NCBI RefSeq assembly: GCF_037975245.1 | Contig: NC_092577.1 | Location: 31,397,898 to 31,461,897 of the forward strand | Reading direction: 5' to 3' | Source of the DNA: Apostichopus japonicus | Lineage: Eukaryota > Echinodermata > Holothuroidea > Aspidochirotida > Stichopodidae | DNA length: 64,000 nucleotides | Position numbers and translations under genes: made by a program | The notes under the pieces: generated by a model | What the model was told of the DNA's origin: nothing | Database searches by the model: none | Seen by the model: the letters and a program-made list of their open reading frames with translations, nothing else | In this document: positions 58,531-64,000 of the stretch, piece by piece | Layout of the letters: each line of letters begins with the position of its first letter | Numbering within the stretch: position 1 is the stretch's first letter

Positions 58531-61500
58531 ATAGCATACGAACTCGAGTCGAAACTTATAGGGTTGCAACAAAATTTCATAATTGATAGATAGATAAGAT
58601 TGTCATAATATATAGGACTTCAAATTAATTTCTGAACTCAACGGAAGTTGTTAATTTATAGGATAACTTATCCGTGACCCTGTGCCCTGACCCTTGACCC
58701 TTTGATCGAAGAGAAGATACATCTATCATATCGTTCCTATACCTACTATTTTAAGTATATCATGGTTTACATACGTGAATATTCTAGCAGATAAGTTGTT
58801 AGAACCTTTGCTGTGGGTTGGGGGGGGGGGGCAGCGGACGTCACAAACTCCAAAATGCAAAAGGACAAGTGACTGTTTTAAGATGCATGGCAACCGGAAA
58901 GTTACCTCAAAATGTTTCCTACAAAATCGATCCACTCTGCACTTTTTTGACATATCAAGAATCCACATTTTTAATTTTTTTTAAAAAAAAATGAAAAAGA
59001 GTTGTTTTTATTACCAAAACTATAGGGGCACTTCGAATTGTATAAAACACCCGACCCCCCCTCCCCACTCCTCCCTGTGTGTCCCAGCCCTGTTGGTGGT
59101 TATATTTGTGAGGTATATATTTTATTAGTCTATGAAACTTAAGTGATAAAGCACAACCAACTGCTTTAATTGAAGCCTGTTTCCATATGAAACCTTTCAA
59201 ACTGATACTTGTCATAGATCTTTGTTAAAATACTAAATACTATCTGTTTCCTTCCATGTCATTATCGGCGCCCCAAAGTAAAATTCCTGGCTACGGGCTG
59301 CTTCCGACTGCCATATACGATCCTTCCCGTCCATTATGACATCACGAATTACTGAGTAAATTAATTCTTTCAGATAACATTAACATCTTAACAAGCTATG
59401 AAGATGGAGACCATTTTTCAACATAATGTATGGAAAAAATAATTTAAGATGAAACTTCACTGTCCGAGCTATTTGACATTGTAATGTCATTCATATTCCA
59501 TGCACGGTTGTATTTCTTTTACAAGGAATTTATCGTCATGAATCACAAAATGGAACATTTGATACTTTTCCTTAGTATTCCTTACTCCCGGCAGGCTCTG
59601 GGTCTGTTGTTCGTCGCGACTTCGATAAATCAGTAAGACTGTAACATTAAAGACTTCAAGTTGAAACAAGTGGCTCTGAATGTTTGCGAAAAAAACGACA
59701 GCTAAGAAAACAATGTGCTTTTCAGCATTTTCCGACAGAACTGAAAAAATTCACGTTCTACAGGGATATAAAAAATGTGTTTATGGTAAAGTAGTACCAA
59801 GTATTTCCCCCCTCTTTTGGCGATAGGAGTGTCTCGATGGTAACCACGGTAACGTTGTCCTTAAAAAAAAAATTAAAAAAAAAAAAAAAAAGTATTCCAA
59901 ATTCGTTTTTACGCCATGGTTAGTTACCAGGCTTGACGAGGACTTGGAAAGGAGGGAGGGAGGTAGGGATGTGCAGGAGCCCACGGCCTCGGGCCCAGGG
60001 CCCGGGAAATACAGCACGACGACGGATATTGCATTCTCAATTTGAGAAAGATGATTATTCATACCTCCTTCAATGTACAGTGAACTTATGGAAACTTACG
60101 ATAAAAAAAATGGTGGCCGGGTAACATCATTACTAGCACTTGACGTCCAATTGAAATCACATTTCGAAGCATAAAGCTATCACGTGTTCAAAGTTCGTAT
60201 ATATCGTCGGTGCTATATCTGTACTTTCGATTGTGAAATGGCGTTCCTTATTATTTAGGAGGCTAAATATGAACACATCAGCCGTATTTTGGTGTACCGG
60301 TATGGTTGATGTGCTTTCTGTACGCAAGCTCACCGAACTTTCACAATACATATAAATATACATACACACATACACACATGTTTGTATTACATTCACACCG
60401 AGGACCCGATTGTATTTTCCATTGTTCAAATCCACGTACCCTAACCTTAACAATACCCCATACAATAGAATTCTTCCGAGGACGTGGTGATTTAGAAATC
60501 ACATCCGAGGACCTGGAATTCTTTTGTTCAAGTCCTCGGTCAGAATACAAAACAAACGCACACATACACACATGCATTCATTATGTCATAATTAAGGGGG
60601 GAAATCGTCTGGTATGTCTGTGGGTGTGGGTGTGTATATATGTGTGGCATTTGCTTGATAAGGAACTGAATAGTAACCATTACATACGTGAATTTGCATA
60701 AAGGCCTACGTGACTTTCAACTTGTTAAATGTAAACTTCAATGATTAATAAAACCGAATGAGTGATAAAATAAATATTAAAAATCTTTTTCATTATAGAG
60801 ATTGACTATTTTTTTCTCGACATTTATTGTTTTCTTCACTTCGCTGCCGAGTGCACGGAGATTGAAGCAAGTATATATAATTGCAGCCTGGAGCCAATAA
60901 ACTTTCCACAATAAATAACTGCCTTATACATATACGGGTCTGAGAACGAGCAACTTAAACGCCGCCGCGGCACTTCATTGAACCATTCTAACTGGCAAAT
61001 TCTGTATAACAAATCTTGACAATAAAATGGCCTACGTGCAGGTGCTTATAAGTATCTGAACAGTGGTTATACCATCTAATCCCGACTTAATCCCGACTCA
61101 ATTTTATGTTGTACACGAATCACCAAATTCAGATTTTAAAGACAAAAGACCTCCACAATAGGCGTCATCTAAACAATAAAATAGTGGATACGGTTTTTTT
61201 TTTCAGTTAACATATAACCCTTTGCTTATTCAGAGTTAAAAATTTAATCTTCTAACTAAGCTGGCCTCGCGAGACTTGAGTTATACAATGCAGCAACTTT
61301 ATAATGCTATAGGTCAAACGACAAGACATGAGAATATGCCAATTCAAATTGAGTCGCGACGTGATGTCTGTTAACTACCTGTTGCTTTCCGGTCAGGATT
61401 CCTCGCAAATGCCCTTTTTCATTTGACATTTCATTGAAAATTAAATATATAAAAAAAATAAGGGTAAAGAAAGAAAATTAACCCAAAATTGTTCTCCGCA

Positions 61501-62233
61501 ATCTTTTTGAAGTACAGATGTTCGAATTTTTTTTGGCTCTATATACAGTTTTCATTTTTACCTAAACATAACCCCAATAATCTTCCTTGTTATTGTTATT
61601 GTTTACGTTTTGTAAAGGAGCTCGCTATAACCTCCTCGCTCGTGGCAATATGACGTCATATTTTGGACAAAATGGCAACCGCGGTTATTCATCTTCAATA
61701 CAAACTATTTAAGCTTTGCCTCTCTATCTCAGATTTGGAACACACAACAGATGAGACCGACACAGTATAGGCCTACTCACAACTTATGACACTATGCATA
61801 AACAATGTACCTGACAGTGTCCTTGTATAACACACAGTAAATGGTGCTTATTTGCCCCCCTCCCCTCCCCGTCAAAGCTATATCGTTGTAAAAACGTGCA
61901 TGTGTTATTGCAATTTATCACTTCAAGTATAGGCCTATTATAAGTTGGTGTCGCTTGAGCCACGTATTACATGGGTATATACTCTCAGGCTGTGATCTTA
62001 TATATATATTTCCTAACATCTGTTTGAACACTTGTATTGTATTCAGCGAGATATTTCAAACTCCATAATCACCATAACCATATATATATAATTATATTTG
62101 CACGAAATTCAACGAAAGCCTACGCGCTAAATAGCATTGTATCGTGCCGAAATATGTTACAAGAGTTATTCAGCAGCTAGCAACTTTGGTGGCCTTTTTT
62201 CGACAAAATAAACACACTCGCCAACCACACAGC

Positions 62234-62578
62234 CAAGGGCGCCGGGGGGCTGGGGGGCGCCAGCCCCCACCAGTGAAAAATATGGAGGGGCGGAAGTATC
62301 ATTCCGCCCCCCCCCCCGCTTCGCAAGTCAGAAAACCCCTTTTTCATTTCCAAATGAGAAAAAAAAACTCATTTGGAGCACCAAATTGCATCTAAGGCCA
62401 GGTGAAAATGCAAATTATTTACCAAATGGAGTGGGTGTTGAAGTGTGCTATATTGCACCAAATTGCATCTGAGGCCACCTGGAAATGCAAAAAAAGGTGA
62501 GGGGGACACCCCCTCCCCTTGGACCCCTTCCCAGGCCGGCCGTCAGTCTTCAGCCCCCCACTCAAAAGTACGCCACTG
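62234..62578 (+). mobile_element. hAT-type MITE, family A, copy 3
   Basis: Starts CAAGGGCGCCGGGG and ends AAAAGTACGCCACTG, with CACACAGC duplicated exactly at 62226-62233 and 62579-62586. It matches copies at 16015 and 37722, including the CATTTCCAAATGAGAAAA hairpin and the CCCCCTCCCC module. Confidence 0.95.
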
Positions 62579-63103
62579 CACACAGCTCAAGACTCATAGC
62601 AGAACCAAAAAAAAAATCATAACAGAGGTAATGACTTCTGCCCATAGTAACAAGAAATCCAACAGGAAGTCATAATCGTTTGTAAACATGTATATACACA
62701 AGAAGTGTTAGAGCTGATTCGGATATTGTGACCGGCTGTGTTTTCATGTAATGTAATGGCATTACGAAGAGCTTGATTATACGATGTTTCAATGTTATCT
62801 TCTTGTTAAAATACAAATTTAGACAAAATCCCCCGTGTCATTTTCCAGACATTTATTGTTGAAGGTGTCACCTTTCTGAACCACAAGGGAACAAGTTGGA
62901 GCAAAAATGTATACATAGGTCGAGACTTTAGTTGAACACTAGTAGTTGTTACTCAGGTTTTCACGCGTTGAGCGATCATCAGACAACTGGTTTAGCTTCA
63001 AGTTGTTCTCCTGGAATAGACTCATCGTCGGGATTACCGGGGATAAACCGAGGGTAAACGACTCATAACAAATGAATGGAACACGTTGAACTAAGGAGAC
63101 GAT

Positions 63104-63690
63104 ATGTGTGACATTTTTATTAAACCCCCTGCAGTTGCTAGAAGACAACCTCCCAGCCTACGTAACATCCTTGTTAGGAGTCGTTTACCCTCCACCGACA
63201 CTCCCCAACCCAAGGGGAATATCATATGTGGTAAACCCCGGTGTAAGGTCTGTCATCATATGATCACGGACCCTGACATACATCTCTCTGCCTCAGGGGT
63301 GTGTTTACATCCTGGTCCATACAATTGTGACACTCCATGTGTGATATATCTTATCACTTGTGTTCTCTGTCCTGATATACAATACATTGGCCAAACCTCC
63401 ACTCCTTTTCGCCTACGACTTAATAATCACAAAAGCACAATTAGACTCAACAAAACCAGTTTTTCAGTGGCTGAACATCTTAAAATTCCACAACACAATA
63501 TCAACTGTCCTAAGTTTGCCAGAATCCTGGGTAATTTGTCTGACCATAATAAAAGAAACTTGAAGGAATTCGAATAGATCCTTAGTGTACGTTCACACTG
63601 TCATGGTCTCAATAGGGATATGGCTTTTCTTTCCGGGTTCAAGCACTTCGAGCAGTCTGGGTCTTACGGTAGACCATCATGATTTCAATC
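63104..63690 (+). pseudogene. Penelope-like element, C-terminal GIY-YIG endonuclease fragment
   Basis: A plus frame of 157 codons (63104-63577) holds the Penelope linker (RRQPPSLRNILVRSRL), a Cys/His cluster (CGKPRCKVCHHM), and a GIY-YIG nuclease core: CVIYLITCVLCPDIQYIGQT, with a conserved Arg/His stretch RLRLNNHKS. After the TAG at 63575-63577 the same frame continues with resemblance to the family's end (HGLNRDMAFL), so the stop is probably a premature mutation. Reverse transcriptase is absent: the frame is closed by a stop about five codons before the ATG. A decayed CTGACGA..GGAAA motif follows at 63704-63730. Confidence 0.85.
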
Positions 63691-63802
63691 ACTCTTTTTA
63701 CACCTGACGATTGACCAGGGTGTCCGGAAATTTGTGTAGCGTGTATTCTATTCTAAATATTATGTTGGATTTAAAGGCATTACATGTTGTCCTTATCTTT
63801 TC

Positions 63803-63806
<4 letters not shown>

Positions 63807-63890
<84 letters not shown>
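63807..63890. repeat. (TA)n microsatellite
   Basis: About 42 TA units, 80 bases after the hammerhead-like remnant of the Penelope fragment. Confidence 0.96.
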
Positions 63891-63894
<4 letters not shown>

Positions 63895-64000
63895 ATACAT
63901 GAACACATACATACATAAAAGGGAACATATCGTTATCACCGCTATGCATCCAGGTATTGAGTATTACTAAGAATAGTACCATTAGGGTATATTCGTTTCA

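Larger units (their letters stand above)
55088..64000 (+). other. Presumed next intron / downstream region
   Basis: No third exon with compatible phase was found. Contents are a hAT-type element, a satellite array, a long unremarkable stretch (58600-62230, with A/T runs at about 59860-59892), a family A MITE and a Penelope-like fragment. Confidence 0.45.

Overview
The window looks like ordinary nuclear DNA of a marine invertebrate deuterostome, most likely an echinoderm and possibly a sea cucumber. The reasons are spliced genes with GT..AG introns, an intron-rich ribosomal protein gene, a CD20/MS4A-like gene, an intronless LRR-Ig receptor, and a dense mix of hAT-type MITEs, tRNA-derived SINEs, Penelope-like and CR1-like relics, a gypsy relic and long (TA)n tracts. 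The species call is inference from general familiarity. Nothing suggests bacterial, plasmid or phage DNA.

Layout. 1-450 is a diverged duplicate of 13179-13520; both blocks carry a CRE palindrome and a similar splice-donor edge. 870-3060 is a decayed Ty3/gypsy pol on the minus strand. 5546-10731 (minus) is a five-exon gene for a four-pass CD20/MS4A-like protein with a proline-rich tail; introns are all phase 0. 13660-14400 is a decayed non-LTR endonuclease domain. 15402-16396 holds two hAT-type MITEs with perfect 8-bp target duplications, one inserted into a palindrome. 16613-19360 (minus) is one uninterrupted 915-codon reading frame for an LRR + Ig single-pass receptor with an ITAM-like tail. 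19372-28922 is mostly gene-free. 29055-36808 (minus) is complete RPL7 in six coding exons. Its last intron holds a ~145-bp tandem array built around nuclear-receptor-type half-sites, and another intron holds a SINE. 37-64 kb (plus) appears to be the start of a further gene: two alternative first coding exons (41094-41188 and 44735-44787), both ending in the same phase, and a shared second exon (55001-55087). The rest of that gene lies beyond the window. Its introns are filled with MITEs, a 34-bp satellite (about 57.0-58.5 kb), hammerhead-like motifs and a Penelope-like GIY-YIG fragment at the right edge.

How the parts relate. No operon or co-functional cluster is visible. The two membrane proteins may both be signalling proteins of the cell surface: one has PPxY motifs, the other YxN and paired YxxL motifs. 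RPL7 is a housekeeping gene with a 5'TOP-like start. Exon structures were read by eye from splice consensus, reading phase and family resemblance; no transcript data or database search was available.
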